From Clostridia bacterium (GTDB lineage Bacteria > Bacillota > Clostridia > Christensenellales > Aristaeellaceae), in the NCBI GenBank assembly GCA_017937505.1, contig JAGBDL010000142.1, positions 1 to 53,530 on the forward strand: a stretch of DNA of 53,530 nt, given 5' to 3'. The notes beneath the pieces are model-generated. The model did not search any database, was not told where the DNA came from, and was given only the letters and a program-made list of their open reading frames with translations. Both the position numbers and the translations under genes were made by a program. This document shows, one piece after another, positions 1 through 8,620 of this stretch (position 1 is its first letter; each line of letters starts with the position of its first letter).

Positions 1-362
1 AATACAAGGTTGGCGGCTATAAAAGTGATCTGTTCATTGAAGATACAGAAACAGTAGTTGAAATTAAGAGCATTTTGTCTTTTGCTAAGGACAAAGTGGC
101 GCGATTCCCTTCTGTGTATTCACAGCGAGCGATTGATCAGTTGATAAAACTAAGTTGCCTCCTAGATGCCGGATACAACGTTAGCTATATTTTCGTCTCG
201 TTGAATCCAAGAATCAAACGGCTGGCAATTAATGAGGAGATTGCAGAATACAGAGATGCGTTCCGTTGCTGCATTAAAAAAGGAATGAAGGTAAAAGGTG
301 TGTCTCTAAAGTTGATAGATGGGGAGCCAATTGTCTGTTCAAGTTTGCCTGTTAGTACTTGA
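1..362 (+). CDS. SfsA-like protein, C-terminal part (cut by the window edge)
   Basis: The frame is open from base 3, so the gene begins upstream of the window. The visible 120 residues contain a VVEIKS segment, an FPSVYSQRAIDQL stretch and a YIFVSLNP core. These match the C-terminal half of the SfsA family (sugar fermentation stimulation protein A, a nuclease-like fold with an E-x-K catalytic element). In that family the acidic-lysine motif is followed by a 'P-x-x-x-x-R' segment and a hydrophobic strand. The protein ends at TGA 360-362. Family membership is from recalled motifs; the biological role of SfsA is poorly defined. The gene probably belongs to the chromosomal backbone left of the accessory island. 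Confidence 0.6.
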   Translation, partial: YKVGGYKSDLFIEDTETVVEIKSILSFAKDKVARFPSVYSQRAIDQLIKLSCLLDAGYNVSYIFVSLNPRIKRLAINEEIAEYRDAFRCCIKKGMKVKGVSLKLIDGEPIVCSSLPVST

Positions 363-691
363 TTCTGTTACTTGCGTGCCTTGCCACTCTGATAGCAGCC
401 GAGGGAGCAATGACATGGACATTGAGCCAGATAATATTGAGGCCTCCGACACTGTGACTGCCCTCTGGGAAGCCGGCTAAAACTACACTTTTGAATTTTT
501 ACTCTGCACCTTTTAATTTTTTCCACACAATTGTATTTTCCCTCACACTTTTTAACTTTTCCTCTGTGAGAGAATAGTGAGGGGTAAGTCGCCACCTTGC
601 TCCACGCCTCAAGCGAAATCTTCATAAAGAGAAAGGGCTTTCACAGCCTTACCGGATAGACCGGTGAAACCGTGAAAACCCTTGAAATCAG
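363..691. other. Gap between the SfsA-like gene and the recombinase remnant
   Basis: I see no gene that can be supported here. A reading frame of about 39 codons without a start runs to a TAA near 480 and may be debris. An imperfect inverted repeat (AAGGGCTTTCAC near 627-640 against GTGAAAACCCTT near 672-684) lies just before the terminator at 692. The base composition falls around 480-560 (T-rich), unlike the flanking genes. This could be the scar of the event that removed the start of the recombinase. Confidence 0.4.
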
Positions 692-733
692 GCCGCTTCT
701 GGGCATTATGACCCGGAGGCGGCTTTTTCATTT
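692..733 (+). terminator. Rho-independent terminator
   Basis: A 12-bp stem (GCCGCTTCTGGG at 692-703 against CCCGGAGGCGGC at 712-723, with G-T pairs) has an 8-base loop and is followed by a T-rich run at 724-733. It lies immediately before the broken recombinase, so that remnant probably has no transcript from the left. Confidence 0.75.
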
Positions 734-754
734 TGTATCATAGACGACGTTAAG

Positions 755-2125
755 ATGGACCTGATCATCACCAAGTCGGTTTCCCGTTTCGCACGAAATA
801 CGGTCGATACGCTGACCACCATCCGCAAGCTAAAGGAGCATGGCGTGGAGGTCTACTTTGAAGAGCAGAACATCTACACGCTGGATGGCAAGGGCGAATT
901 GCTGATCACAATCATGAGCAGTCTGGCGCAGGAGGAGAGCCGGTCCATTTCCGAAAACGTCACATGGGGCATGCGCAAGCGATTTGCGGATGGCAAGGTC
1001 AGCATGCCGTATAAACGGTTCATGGGCTACAGAAAAGGCACAGATGGACTGCCGGAGATCGTGGAGGAAGAGGCGGAGGTTGTAAGGGCGATCTACAAGC
1101 GATTCCTTGAGGGCGATACGATCTGCATGATTACCAAGAAGCTGAATGAGCAGGGGATTCCGTCGCCGGCAGAAAAGAAAAAGCTCACCGCTTCGGACGA
1201 TGAGCAGGAGAAGAAGACGAAGTGGTGCACCGGAACGGTGGAGAGCATTCTGACGAATGAGAAATACAAGGGCGATGCGCTTCTGCAGAAGACTTACTGC
1301 ACAGATTTCCTGACGAAGAAGATGAAGTTGAATGAGGGCGAGGTACCGCAGTACTACGTACAGGACAGCCATCCGGCGATTGTGGACGCGGAGCTTTTTG
1401 ATCTGGTGCAGATGGAGCTTGCCCGGCGCAGGGCGCTGAAAGGACAGTACAGCGGAAATGGCTGCTTTGCCAGCAGAATTGTATGCGGAGACTGTGGTCA
1501 TTTTTATGGCAGCAAGGTGTGGCACAGCAATGATCAATACCGGAAGGTGGTCTGGCGCTGCAATCACAAGTACAACGGACAGAAAAAATGCACATCTCCG
1601 CATGTTTCGCAGGAAACGCTGGAGTGTGCATTTGAAGAGGTTATGCGTAGAATGATTGCACAGCGCGAGTATGTGATCGCAGCATGTAGATTGGCAGTAA
1701 AGGAAGTACTGGATGCGGATGATCTGAATCAGGAGCGAGAGACACTGGAGGAAAAGCTGCTTCTGCTGAATGAGCGCATTTGCCGGCTGGTGAATGATAA
1801 TGCGCGGACGGAGATAGATCAGGAAGCGTATCGCCGGGAATACGATGCGCTGAGTGCACAGTATAAACAGGCGACGGATAGAATCCGGGAGATTGACGAA
1901 GAGGTACGCAGTCGGGAAGCGAGGAAGAAGCAGATTGCGCTGTTCCTGCGGATGTTTGAAAAGCAGGAAGCGGATGTGGAGTTTGATCCCGGAGCATTTG
2001 TAGCGATGGTGGAAAGGGTAGTCGTTCAACAGAAGATGAAAATCAAATGTATAGGGGTGAAATTTGAATTGAGAAATGGTCAGGAATGGAAGATAAGATT
2101 CAAGAAGGGAGATGATGCCGGATGA
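755..2125 (+). pseudogene. Large serine recombinase, catalytic N-terminus lost
   Basis: The 456 residues from the first ATG begin inside the resolvase fold, at the LIITKSVSRFARNT segment that usually lies about 60-70 residues into large serine recombinases. The next features are the YFEEQNIYTLDGKGEL and SSLAQEESRSISENV segments, the recombinase domain (residues about 95-230), a zinc-ribbon with CGDC and CNHK...CTSP (about 245-290), and a coiled coil (about 330-400). The N-terminal strand with the nucleophilic serine is absent. The frame is open only from base 686, crosses a terminator hairpin, and shows recombinase-like residues only from about IIDDVKMD (737). No ribosome site precedes ATG 755. 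This is therefore a 5'-truncated integrase of a former mobile element; a short non-catalytic DNA-binding product is conceivable. Confidence 0.85.
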
Positions 2126-2263
2126 GAATACGATATAACTACCAACTCGTTCTTCTGTGATTCTTGCAGACTCCATGCATTGTTTATTCTTGCGGAACAT
2201 GGTGCCATCGGCTTGAAACATAGGGCTGTTTCGTTATCGAAAGCAGAGAATGAAGCGGAAGAA

Positions 2264-4996
2264 TTAAACCAGAACAGACGCAAACGCCGTATCGGCTGCG
2301 CGAAGCAAGGTGTAGCCGACGCCCGCCGCGCCGTAAAACAGCGTGGGCGTAAACGATGCCTGATAGCCCGATGGCAGATAGGAATAATCGTCCTGGGCGC
2401 GTTGTGACATCTCGCAGAGCATTCTGCGTGCATCGTGCGTCAGATCCTCGCGCTCCAGCCTGCGCCCAGCTTCCAGAAGGAAATCGGCGGCGGCGCTGTT
2501 ACCGCAGCACAGATGATCCCGGAAACGAATGGGATGGTGGAGACAGGCGCCGATGGCGCGGTCCATGTTTGCATCCCAGTCTGCGATCTGGCTGCGCTGG
2601 CGCATACAGGAAAGAAGCATCAGTCCGATACCCGGTGCGCCGGAGCAATAACCGTGCATGGCAGTGCTGCTTCCTGGCAAGCGCAGATCTGGCCATGTTG
2701 CAAGCTTTTCATTGTAGATGTGGCTTTCCCATACAAAGGCGTCGTTTGCGGCTGCCAGCCATCTGTCGTCTGCGATCGCGTCATAGGCGTGTATCAGCGC
2801 AGCGCCGATGCCGGCCATGCCGTGTCCTGCGCCGCTGATGATGCGCTTTTTGCCCAGCGTATCCCATAGGAGCACGCCGTCGGGCTGAACGAGCGTTTTT
2901 GTGCGAAGCAGGCGGTCTGCGCAGCGGCGAATGAGAGCATGATCAGGGCTCAGGGGAGAAAAACAGAGCTCTGAAAGCAGGCCGGAGACGCCGGAGATCA
3001 CATCCGGTCCTGCATGTTCGATCTCCATACGGGGAATAAGTGCGAGAAAATGAGCATAAAGCGCTTGGGCCTGCGGCATGTGCGTCTGGATCAGGCGAAT
3101 CGATCGAAGAATGCCGGCAGCGCCGTTCAGTCCAAGGGGCATTCGCTTGAACTGCAGCGGATTTCCCTGTTCAAGGCTGAATGTATAGCGCTCAAGATGC
3201 TCTAGGCAAGCTTCGGCATATGGCGTTGCCTCTCTCATTCCGGATGCGGCGCAGGCGGACAGGAATATGCCCAGTCCGGCGATACCCTGCATCAGTTCCG
3301 GCTGCATCGTGCTGGTTCTGCCTTCGACATTGGTCAGCCAGCCGATCGCTCCATTCGGCGCTTTGAGGGCGAAGGAGCAGATGCGCTTCATGACCTTTTC
3401 AGCCTCTGCGTAGAACTGCTCCTGCGTCTGCATCGCGCTGTTCTGCTTTGCGGAGAATGTGCGATGCTCTTCGTTGGGCAGGGGGACGATTGCCAGACGG
3501 ATGGCGCTGACGAGCAGTTCCTTTTCAAAGCGCATCTCGCCCTCGCTCATCCGCGCAAGCCGCCTGCGGGCGTTTTCCACGCCGCTGCATGCAAAGTATC
3601 CCTTGACGACAACCTGGCCGGAGGAAAGTAGATCGCAGCTGTCTCCCATGGTATAGAAGTAAGGAATATCTCCGCGAAGAAGCGCGGCTTCTTCTGCTGC
3701 AGCGATCGGAAAGAGGTTCGGCGCATGCGCTTGCTCAAAGTACGATCGGAGTCCTTCGGTGACGGCCCTTTGTGCATCTGAGGATGCGAGCGCGCGCGGC
3801 GCAAGCAGCCTGCGCTGCAGGGCAGCGTAATATCGGGTATGGCGCAGAAGCCTGCGCACGCGGATGGCGCTGAAAGCCTGCAGGACGCTTTCCAATTCGC
3901 TACGCAGCGCCATGCAGCGGCGATATCCTTCTTCAAATCCCGAAAGGAAATCGTCCATATGGTCCTGCACAGTCTGTACGGCACCGCTCAATACGGGCAG
4001 ACCACGCCCGGCGGATTCCTTGTTCATCAGCGGACTTAAATCGCGGCCGCCGGACAAGGACGGTAGCAGGGAAGAGGGATACAGGGAATGATTGAGCGCA
4101 TCCGTAAAGCTGCCGTGTTGATCTGGCAGCAGGGTTTCGCCGAATACCTTTGGCGAGGGCGTAAGCAGGGTTTCAAAATCAATCAGAACAGGAAGGTCGC
4201 CGATCGCCAGAAAGTTTTCTGCATGCAGGTCGCTGCTGCCCAGCGCCTGAAACAGCGCGCACAGGCTGCCGAAATGCCTGAAATATTGCCGGATTTCTTC
4301 CTCAGCTTTGGCGGAACGTGCATGGATAAATTCGCAGAATCCGTATCCGTCGCCCGCCACGCAGCACGGCGCACGTGTGATATCTGAAAAATGGCGATCC
4401 ACCAGCTGAGCATACAAAACGTCTGTGCGGCAGTCGTGCGGCTTGTAGAGGAGCTTGCCCCGGGTGGTTGTCACGATGACGGCGCAGCGTCCATCTTCAT
4501 GCAGGTCACCCCCATCGCAGGAGACGTCGATGATCTCGCCCAAATCTGTACAGCCGAAAAAGGCCTGAGCGATTGCCTGATGATGGTCGTCAATGCGCGC
4601 AAGCATCTCAAGAATCATCTGAGTAAACTGAGCGGCGCTGCACTTCAGCCATTCAAGCAGGACAGGCATGCCCTGAAGCGGGGCAAGATCGCTGTCTTCC
4701 AGCTCTTCAAGCAGCGCAGAAGAAGCTTCTTCGCGCTCGTTGCGGGGGATCAGATCCATATTCAGCGCCGCGATGGGATTGCCGCGGCTGAGCCTTTCCT
4801 GAAGCAGGGCACTCAGCGCGGGCTCAGCGACGGCGTGCAGACGATCAAACAGCAGCGCGCTTAGCTTTTCGCGGGCGCTGCGGGCGACGGGAACCGGGGG
4901 TTCCTTTTCCCACAGAGCAGTCTCGGCCTGCGTAATCCAGCGCAGAAGAATCCGACTGTGATGCGGCATATTCTGCATATCGGGATGCAAGTACAT
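2264..4996 (-). CDS. Class II lanthipeptide synthetase (LanM) with CCG zinc motif
   Basis: LanM enzymes dehydrate Ser/Thr in a precursor core and cyclise Cys onto the dehydro residues. The 910 residues are a normal LanM length. The dehydratase half shows KLLYKPHD (about 181-188), SSDLHAEN (254-261) and LIDFET (271-276). The LanC-like cyclase half (about 540-900) shows SGAGHGMAGIG (721-731), HGYCSGAPG (781-789) and LCCGN (829-833). The zinc ligands are thus Cys784, Cys830 and Cys831, replacing the usual Cys-His-Gly. The start is ATG 4996 with GAGGTG about 9 bases upstream. It is 27 bp downstream of the TetR gene, and both lie beyond the terminator that follows two Nif11-leader precursors, the likely substrates. 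CCG-type LanMs are known as fast, substrate-tolerant enzymes (ProcM-like), which fits several precursors. Assignment to LanM is firm; the product is unknown. Confidence 0.95.
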   Translation of the reverse strand: MYLHPDMQNMPHHSRILLRWITQAETALWEKEPPVPVARSAREKLSALLFDRLHAVAEPALSALLQERLSRGNPIAALNMDLIPRNEREEASSALLEELEDSDLAPLQGMPVLLEWLKCSAAQFTQMILEMLARIDDHHQAIAQAFFGCTDLGEIIDVSCDGGDLHEDGRCAVIVTTTRGKLLYKPHDCRTDVLYAQLVDRHFSDITRAPCCVAGDGYGFCEFIHARSAKAEEEIRQYFRHFGSLCALFQALGSSDLHAENFLAIGDLPVLIDFETLLTPSPKVFGETLLPDQHGSFTDALNHSLYPSSLLPSLSGGRDLSPLMNKESAGRGLPVLSGAVQTVQDHMDDFLSGFEEGYRRCMALRSELESVLQAFSAIRVRRLLRHTRYYAALQRRLLAPRALASSDAQRAVTEGLRSYFEQAHAPNLFPIAAAEEAALLRGDIPYFYTMGDSCDLLSSGQVVVKGYFACSGVENARRRLARMSEGEMRFEKELLVSAIRLAIVPLPNEEHRTFSAKQNSAMQTQEQFYAEAEKVMKRICSFALKAPNGAIGWLTNVEGRTSTMQPELMQGIAGLGIFLSACAASGMREATPYAEACLEHLERYTFSLEQGNPLQFKRMPLGLNGAAGILRSIRLIQTHMPQAQALYAHFLALIPRMEIEHAGPDVISGVSGLLSELCFSPLSPDHALIRRCADRLLRTKTLVQPDGVLLWDTLGKKRIISGAGHGMAGIGAALIHAYDAIADDRWLAAANDAFVWESHIYNEKLATWPDLRLPGSSTAMHGYCSGAPGIGLMLLSCMRQRSQIADWDANMDRAIGACLHHPIRFRDHLCCGNSAAADFLLEAGRRLEREDLTHDARRMLCEMSQRAQDDYSYLPSGYQASFTPTLFYGAAGVGYTLLRAADTAFASVLV

Positions 4997-5023
4997 GGTC
5001 TGCGCACCTCTCGTTCCTCTTGC

Positions 5024-5707
5024 TCAGATTTCTTCTGCCAGCATGGAAAAAAGAGAATCAATGACGTTTTGCGCGATCTGAGCGAAATCAAACCGCGATA
5101 CAAATTGGATGGCCTCCTGTGTCTTTTCCTGTGGCACTTTGTAAACCCGGAAGGAGGTTTCAAGATAGCGGGCGACTTTGGTGTCCATGGTGAAATACAT
5201 ATCGTAGGGGACCGACATAAAGCCGCGGATGATGCCGCCCGTAGCGATTTCCATCTCATAGAAATCCTTTTCCTGATATCCGGGATTATAAGGCAGGAAG
5301 TATTCGCTCATCTTCTCTGCGATACTCCTGCGGATGATATCCGAGGTCTTGGGCAGGGAATAGGCGGTGATATACAGATCGCGGATCTGCTCACTGCTTT
5401 CTGCCATATACAGCTGCAGCGTCGTTTCTGCCGCCCAGAACAGGATTTTGTCATCCGTCATATTGCTGAGCAATTTTCGTACGGCGCTGAACTGACCATC
5501 CAGTACAACACTCACCAGTGCGCACAGGATGTTTTCCTTGTTTTCAAACAAATGCATCAGCGATCCGATATTGACGCCGGACTCCCTGGCGAGCTCGCGA
5601 AGCGTGGTCTGCGTATATCCCTGACTTAAAAACATGTTTGCGGCTTTTAACAGGATTTTGCGCCGATGCAGTTCGCTGTTTATTTCCAGCCGTTTGGGAG
5701 CAGCCAC
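5024..5707 (-). CDS. TetR/AcrR-family regulator 1
   Basis: A 227-residue repressor with an N-terminal helix-turn-helix (about 18-60, including TTLRELARESGVNIGSLMHLF) and a C-terminal ligand domain. The start is GTG 5707 behind AAAGGAGG with 7-base spacing. It sits between the precursor genes and LanM on the same strand. It is closely related over its full length to the regulator at 35179: both share VLDGQF, KLL, a TDDK-x-LFWA-x-ETTLQLYMAES block and a D-FYE-EIA-GGIIR-MSVP-D-YFTM pattern. Conservation of the ligand domain suggests that both sense the same or similar molecules. A palindrome at 6608-6617, in the divergent promoter of the precursors and YcaO, is the probable operator because a near copy lies before the other TetR gene. 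Confidence 0.9.
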   Translation of the reverse strand: MAAPKRLEINSELHRRKILLKAANMFLSQGYTQTTLRELARESGVNIGSLMHLFENKENILCALVSVVLDGQFSAVRKLLSNMTDDKILFWAAETTLQLYMAESSEQIRDLYITAYSLPKTSDIIRRSIAEKMSEYFLPYNPGYQEKDFYEMEIATGGIIRGFMSVPYDMYFTMDTKVARYLETSFRVYKVPQEKTQEAIQFVSRFDFAQIAQNVIDSLFSMLAEEI

Positions 5708-5739
5708 ACGTGTGCCTCCTTTCTATGGATCTGTGTAGA

Positions 5740-5772
5740 AAAGCGGGGCAGGTTCAAGCCGTGCCCCGCTTT
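5740..5772 (-). terminator. Terminator/attenuator between precursors and TetR-LanM
   Basis: A perfect 11-bp inverted repeat (AAAGCGGGGCA at 5740-5750 and TGCCCCGCTTT at 5762-5772) has an 11-base loop. On the minus strand it ends in CTTTTCT. It lies 34 bp after the second precursor and 33 bp before the TetR start. It should let precursor mRNA accumulate in excess of the regulator and LanM, a common stoichiometry in lanthipeptide operons. Confidence 0.8.
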
Positions 5773-5805
5773 GTGATGATTTAGCAGCGTAGATGCCAAG
5801 CGTGA

Positions 5806-6138
5806 TCAGCAGTCATCGCAGAGAATACGGCCGTCGCCCCATTCTTTGTCCTTGCGCTTGGAGCTGTTGATCGCTTCGATGGCGCAGCAAATACCACAGG
5901 ACAAGATGGAAATCCAGGCCTCCTCGGCGTTCGCGCCGCCGGCGACGGCGTCCAGCGCGGTATCGTCCATCTGTTCGGCTGCTGCCTTGAGCGCAGCGAT
6001 GAATTCCTCGGCGGTCGCTTCGCAGCCCTGCTCCTTGAGGAAAGCGGCGAGCGCGTTGTTCTTGACGGCCTGCGCGAGCAGCTTCTGCAGGGCTTCGCTG
6101 TTCTTGATTTCAGTGATGAGCATGTCGATGGTTTTCAT
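5806..6138 (-). CDS. Nif11-type lanthipeptide precursor 2
   Basis: This 110-residue peptide starts at ATG 6138, with GGAGG 8 bases upstream; an in-frame TTG 15 bases earlier would overlap that ribosome site. The leader (1-68) is a Nif11-like helix set with MDDTALDAVAGG at its end, a double-Gly site for a C39 peptidase. The predicted core (69-110) has Ser77, Ser80, Ser92 and Ser93 and five Cys (81, 84, 85, 107, 110), so it can form lanthionines. The C-terminal end is basic-acidic (SSKRKDKEWGDG) and finishes ILCDDC. Its leader is nearly identical to that of the gene immediately upstream, while the core differs, as expected for two substrates of one LanM. It may be one half of a two-peptide lantibiotic; no activity can be inferred from sequence. 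Confidence 0.85.
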   Translation of the reverse strand: MKTIDMLITEIKNSEALQKLLAQAVKNNALAAFLKEQGCEATAEEFIAALKAAAEQMDDTALDAVAGGANAEEAWISILSCGICCAIEAINSSKRKDKEWGDGRILCDDC

Positions 6139-6200
6139 GATTCGTTCCTCCAATCTCTAAATGGTTTCTTAAACGATGATGTTTTTTCGTCACCGCATGG

Positions 6201-6539
6201 TTAGTCGTTGCACAGGATATTGCCGTCAGGGCCATTGCCGACGCCGCTGCCTTGGGCGCTATCTGTCGCTTCAATCACGCAGGCAATGCCCATGGAGTTG
6301 GCGATCATGGACTCGATAATATCTCGGTGGTTCGCGCCGCCGGCGACAGCGTCCAGCGCGTCGTCATCCAGCTGTTCGCCCTGCGCCTTGAGCGCGGCGA
6401 TAAATTCCTCGGCGTCGTCGTCGCAGCCCTGCTCCCTGAGGAAGGTGTCGAGCGCGTTGTTCTTGGCGGCGTCAGCGAGGAGCTTCTGCAGTTCTTCGCA
6501 TGACTTGATTTCATTGATGAGCATGTCGATGGTCTTCAT
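6201..6539 (-). CDS. Nif11-type lanthipeptide precursor 1
   Basis: A 112-residue peptide that is first in the minus-strand operon; it starts at ATG 6539 with AGAGG about 10 bases upstream. The leader (1-68) matches that of the next gene (MKTIDMLI-EIK, LKA---Q-DD-ALDAVAGG) and ends in a double-Gly site. The core (69-112) has Ser77, Ser82, Thr92, Ser94 and Ser98, with only two Cys (87 and 110), so at most two thioether rings. It includes a glycine-rich GSGVGNGPDG segment before ILCND. The C-terminal ILC(N/D)D is shared with the other core, suggesting a conserved ring or recognition element. The promoter and candidate TetR operator lie just upstream (6608-6652). LanM at 2264 is the likely modifying enzyme. 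Confidence 0.85.
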   Translation of the reverse strand: MKTIDMLINEIKSCEELQKLLADAAKNNALDTFLREQGCDDDAEEFIAALKAQGEQLDDDALDAVAGGANHRDIIESMIANSMGIACVIEATDSAQGSGVGNGPDGNILCND

Positions 6540-6591
6540 AAGGTGGAAGCCTCTTGTCTGGAGAAAATTTGTTTCATGGTCAAATACGGGG

Positions 6592-6621
6592 TTGATTTTG
6601 TGTTCTGTAACATGTTATAAT
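6592..6621 (+). promoter_or_regulatory. Promoter for the YcaO operon (overlaps operator)
   Basis: TTGATT (6592-6597) and TATAAT (6616-6621) are separated by 18 bp and point toward YcaO. The palindrome TAACATGTTA (6608-6617) overlaps the -10, so a bound repressor would block polymerase. Confidence 0.6.
6608..6617. promoter_or_regulatory. Candidate TetR operator
   Basis: A perfect 10-bp palindrome, TAACATGTTA, in the context TGTAACATGTTATA. It lies between the two divergent promoters. The same 14-bp context with one changed base (TGTAACGTGTTATA) occurs at 35119-35132 in front of the paralogous TetR gene. I infer it to be the binding site of one or both TetR proteins. Confidence 0.6.
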
Positions 6622-6624
6622 TCC

Positions 6625-6652
6625 ATTATCCACAACGACAAGAATTTGTCAA
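6625..6652 (-). promoter_or_regulatory. Promoter for the lanthipeptide precursor operon
   Basis: On the minus strand TTGACA (6652-6647) and GATAAT (6630-6625) are 16 bp apart. Transcription would start near the palindrome at 6608-6617, giving repression of both divergent operons from one operator. Confidence 0.6.
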
Positions 6653-6683
6653 TAGTTTTTTGAAAACTCTATTTTCTTCTGCG

Positions 6684-6690
6684 AAAGGAG
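6684..6690 (+). promoter_or_regulatory. Ribosome binding site that favours a TTG start for YcaO 1
   Basis: AAAGGAG ends only 2 bases before ATG 6693 but 8 bases before TTG 6699. The second YcaO in the window begins at the position equivalent to the TTG. Hence TTG 6699 is the better start. Confidence 0.6.
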
Positions 6691-6698
6691 AAATGGCA

Positions 6699-8492
6699 TT
6701 GTATTCCAAGCATAAAGACGCCCGTCCGGAGGATACGATTGCCCGGATTCAGGGAATTCTCAAAGAATTGGGCATAGAGCCGACCGTATCCATCCTGCAA
6801 AACGGTAGCGGGATTTACAGTGCCGCGATGGATGACAAGGTACATGGCTGGCATGTCAATGGCAAGGGAACAACGCAGGCATATTGCCTGGCCAGTGCCT
6901 ACGGCGAAGCCATGGAACGGCTTCAGGCGTATTATTTCTATGAACGGCTGGAGGATGGAGAGGCTGAGGAAAACGACCGCTTCCGTATCTATCCGGACGA
7001 GCAGCTTTTTGAAACGGCGTGCTGCAAAGAAGCCTATCCCGAAATCTGGCGCGCGCTGCGTGAGGCCTATGCACTGGATCAGGGGATCAAAGCCGATCAG
7101 GTTGGCGAAGAGGAGCTGGATAGTTTTGTACGCCGGTATTTTTCCGATACGGCGGTGACGCTGCCGTATTACAGCGTATGGGAGGAGAAGGTTGTTCATC
7201 TCCCCGAGCTGATGATCTCCGCGCTGTGCGGTTCCAACGGTCTGTGCGCAGGAAACACGCCCTGCGAGGCGCTCAATCAGGGCATTGCCGAGATCCTGGA
7301 GCGGCATGTCAAAGAGCTGATCTTCCGCAAAGGCTATACGCCGCCGGAGATTCCCCGGGAATACATCCAGGAGCATGTCCCATCCCTGTATGAAACCATG
7401 CTTTCCGTAGAGGCTTTAGGCCCTTATACCATCGTGATCAAGGATGCGAGCATGGGCATGGGGATGCCGGTTGTCTGCGCGCTGTTTGTCGATCGGGCGC
7501 ACCAGCGCTATCATACCAAATTCGGCTCCAGCTTCTCCCTGAGCGTCGCCATCGAGCGTTGCCTGACGGAGCTCTTTCAGGGATTTGATCTGAAGAATCC
7601 CAAATACCACGAGCAGTTCATGACGCCGTGGAGTACGGAACAGTCTGCAAAATGGAATGAGCCCGCAAATCGCCAGATGCAGATGCGCACCGACATGGGC
7701 AACGTGCCAGTATCCTTTATTTCCGGCAGGCCTTCGTGGGAATTTAAGGACTGGGAAACGGCGTCGGGATACGGACGCGCTGATATGGATAATCGGGCGG
7801 CGCTTTCCTTTATGCTGGAAAAGCTGCGCGTGTTCCATCCGCAGGTCTATATCCGGGATTACAACTTTCTGGGATTCCCGGCCTACCGGATCTTCGTGCC
7901 CGGTGTGTCGGATATCCATATGCCCCTCGGACCCAAGCGCATGCATTACAAGATCAGCAAAGCGGATGTTGAGAAGCTTTACCGGGTTCCTACGGTAAAG
8001 CTGACCCGGGAGGAACTGTCGCGCTGTTATCAATACCTGACTGCGCAGGACAATGTGTTCCGGGATACGTTCGGGTCGGCGCCCCTTGCCGCTGTACAGG
8101 CCGTCTTCTTCTTTGTATATGGGGAGATGGAAAAGGCGATCAAGGCGCTGCGCTCTCTGGACGCGCAGGCGGCTTCAAAGCGCTATGCCTGCGCTGCCAT
8201 GGAGCTGGAGCTTGCGCAGCTGAATATCCCGCCTGAGGAACGGGACAAAACGCTGGCGCTCTTCTTTATGCCGGAGGATACCGCCTTTGCGCACAAAGTG
8301 TTCAGGAAGGAGCCAGGCAGGAGCAGTTATGCGTATCTGATCGATCGGGTGATCGATCCTGCGGGGAAAAAGCTCTTTGCGCGAAGCGGCGGCATCGACT
8401 ACGGCGCAAGGGCGCAGTTCCATGCGGCCATGCGCGCAAAGCTCAGAGAAAATTGTCCGGATCAGCAGCTTTCGCATGTGTTCAGATTCTGA
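6699..8492 (+). CDS. YcaO-family ATP-dependent enzyme 1
   Basis: YcaO proteins use ATP to activate a backbone amide and form azolines, thioamides or amidines in peptides. This 597-residue protein shows the three ATP-site segments: NGKG (54-57) with ASAYGEAMER (65-74), CAGNTPCEALNQG with EILER (183-202), and IERCLTEL (285-292). The region after about 430 is helical and Ala/Leu rich, like the C-terminal helical part of long YcaO proteins. There is no C-terminal Pro-rich tail typical of azoline-forming enzymes, and no TfuA or E1-like partner is encoded nearby. A Cys-rich precursor and a radical SAM gene follow. It is a distant paralogue of the protein at 10433. The family is certain; the chemistry is open. 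Confidence 0.92.
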   Translation: MYSKHKDARPEDTIARIQGILKELGIEPTVSILQNGSGIYSAAMDDKVHGWHVNGKGTTQAYCLASAYGEAMERLQAYYFYERLEDGEAEENDRFRIYPDEQLFETACCKEAYPEIWRALREAYALDQGIKADQVGEEELDSFVRRYFSDTAVTLPYYSVWEEKVVHLPELMISALCGSNGLCAGNTPCEALNQGIAEILERHVKELIFRKGYTPPEIPREYIQEHVPSLYETMLSVEALGPYTIVIKDASMGMGMPVVCALFVDRAHQRYHTKFGSSFSLSVAIERCLTELFQGFDLKNPKYHEQFMTPWSTEQSAKWNEPANRQMQMRTDMGNVPVSFISGRPSWEFKDWETASGYGRADMDNRAALSFMLEKLRVFHPQVYIRDYNFLGFPAYRIFVPGVSDIHMPLGPKRMHYKISKADVEKLYRVPTVKLTREELSRCYQYLTAQDNVFRDTFGSAPLAAVQAVFFFVYGEMEKAIKALRSLDAQAASKRYACAAMELELAQLNIPPEERDKTLALFFMPEDTAFAHKVFRKEPGRSSYAYLIDRVIDPAGKKLFARSGGIDYGARAQFHAAMRAKLRENCPDQQLSHVFRF

Positions 8493-8510
8493 GAATAGTT
8501 GAATTACATA

Positions 8511-8539
8511 ATGACAGAGTGGATCAGACGATGTATAAT
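8511..8539 (+). promoter_or_regulatory. Separate promoter for the Cys-rich precursor
   Basis: ATGACA (8511-8516) and TATAAT (8534-8539) are spaced by 17 bp, in the 128-bp gap before the precursor gene at 8621. This would raise precursor mRNA above that of the enzymes. Confidence 0.6.
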
Positions 8540-8620
8540 ATGAATGGAAATCTGTACCATTCTTAAGGACGCAGCCCGATACATACATAGGCAACTGAAT
8601 CAGAAAAGGAGAGATGATCA

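Noticed and set aside
368..625. Minus-strand frame of 85 codons in the left gap
   Set aside because: Cys/Arg/Lys-rich translation, no ribosome site and no recognisable domain. Considered as a Cys-rich peptide but not supported.
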